NCBI GenBank assembly: GCA_009701085.1
Contig: WLKV01000034.1
Location: forward strand, 1 to 6,715
From: Actinomycetota bacterium
Lineage (GTDB): Bacteria > Actinomycetota > Actinomycetes > Nanopelagicales > Nanopelagicaceae
Length of the DNA stretch: 6,715 nucleotides
Direction of reading: 5' to 3'
The notes under the pieces were generated by a model. The model made no database searches. It was not told where the DNA came from and saw only the letters and a program-made list of their open reading frames with translations. Each line of letters begins with the position of its first letter. Position 1 is the stretch's first letter. Positions 6,593 to 6,715 of the stretch are shown here, piece after piece. A program made the position numbers and the translations under genes.

Positions 6593-6715
6593 CTATTTAA
6601 CGGCTGCTTGGAGCTCTGATACGCGATTGGTTGCTTCCCATGTGAAGTTAGGAAGCTCGCGACCAAAGTGGCCATAAGCAGCAGTCTGAGAATAGATAGG
6701 GCGCTTGAGGTTGAG
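6593..6715 (-). CDS. metK: S-adenosylmethionine synthetase, C-terminal end (partial)
   Basis: Makes S-adenosylmethionine from methionine and ATP. Only the last 40 residues and the TAG stop (6593-6595) are inside the window; the gene continues off the right edge. The visible part contains [20 protein letters not shown] followed by FTWE, closely matching the conserved MetK C-terminus (RPIY..TA.YGHFGR and the following F.WE). The final residues [11 protein letters not shown] form the closing helix. It sits 17 bases upstream of priA, the usual actinobacterial arrangement, and is probably an earlier gene of the same operon. Its product is the methyl donor for RsmB, encoded downstream. Confidence 0.95.
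   Translation of the reverse strand, partial: LNLKRPIYSQTAAYGHFGRELPNFTWEATNRVSELQAAVK

Noticed and set aside
1..6715. A mobile element, defence system, CRISPR or other undescribed system hidden in the window
   Set aside because: All but a few dozen bases are accounted for by conserved housekeeping genes in a typical order. No repeats, integrase, transposase or unexplained gap was found.

Overview
The window is an ordinary, tightly packed housekeeping cluster. It reads entirely from the minus strand except for the last few codons of one plus-strand gene at the left edge. In minus-strand (transcription) order the genes are metK (3' end only), priA, def, fmt, rsmB, rpe, hisE and hisG. Spacers between them are at most 18 bases. 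Some junctions overlap: fmt/rsmB by 20 bases and rpe/hisE by 4 bases. The def/fmt junction has no spacer at all. This looks like one long operon whose promoter lies upstream of metK, outside the window.

Organism: the order metK-priA-def-fmt-rsmB-rpe and the pair hisE-hisG are typical of Actinobacteria. HisE and HisG carry actinobacterial-type motifs. PriA has the degenerate helicase core known from Actinobacteria (M. tuberculosis PriA is described as lacking recognisable helicase motifs). Base composition is slightly below 50% G+C by eye, low for the phylum. Together with the compact layout this suggests a small-genome actinobacterium, for example a freshwater planktonic lineage such as acI/Nanopelagicales. 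That lineage assignment is inference.

Layout: 3-68 is the C-terminal end of an unidentified plus-strand gene, convergent with hisG. 72-917 is hisG and 936-1199 is hisE, catalysing the first two steps of histidine synthesis. 1196-1867 is rpe (pentose phosphate pathway). 1877-3244 is rsmB (16S rRNA m5C methyltransferase). 3225-4130 is fmt and 4131-4691 is def; these add and remove the formyl group on initiator methionine. 4704-6575 is priA (replication restart). 6593-6715 is the end of metK (SAM synthetase).

How the genes fit together: MetK makes the SAM used by RsmB. Fmt and Def act at the two ends of the formyl-methionine cycle, and RsmB modifies the ribosome, so the middle of the operon serves translation. 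Rpe supplies the pentose phosphate pool from which PRPP, a substrate of HisG, is made; this metabolic link between rpe and hisG is suggestive only. Several junctions look translationally coupled (stop and start codons overlapping or touching).

No gene-free stretch exceeds 20 bases. I see no RNA genes, CRISPR, insertion sequences, repeats, riboswitch or convincing terminator. I found no novel system. The points most worth a second look are the degenerate PriA, the direct rpe-hisE fusion of what are often separated gene blocks, and several start-site details.
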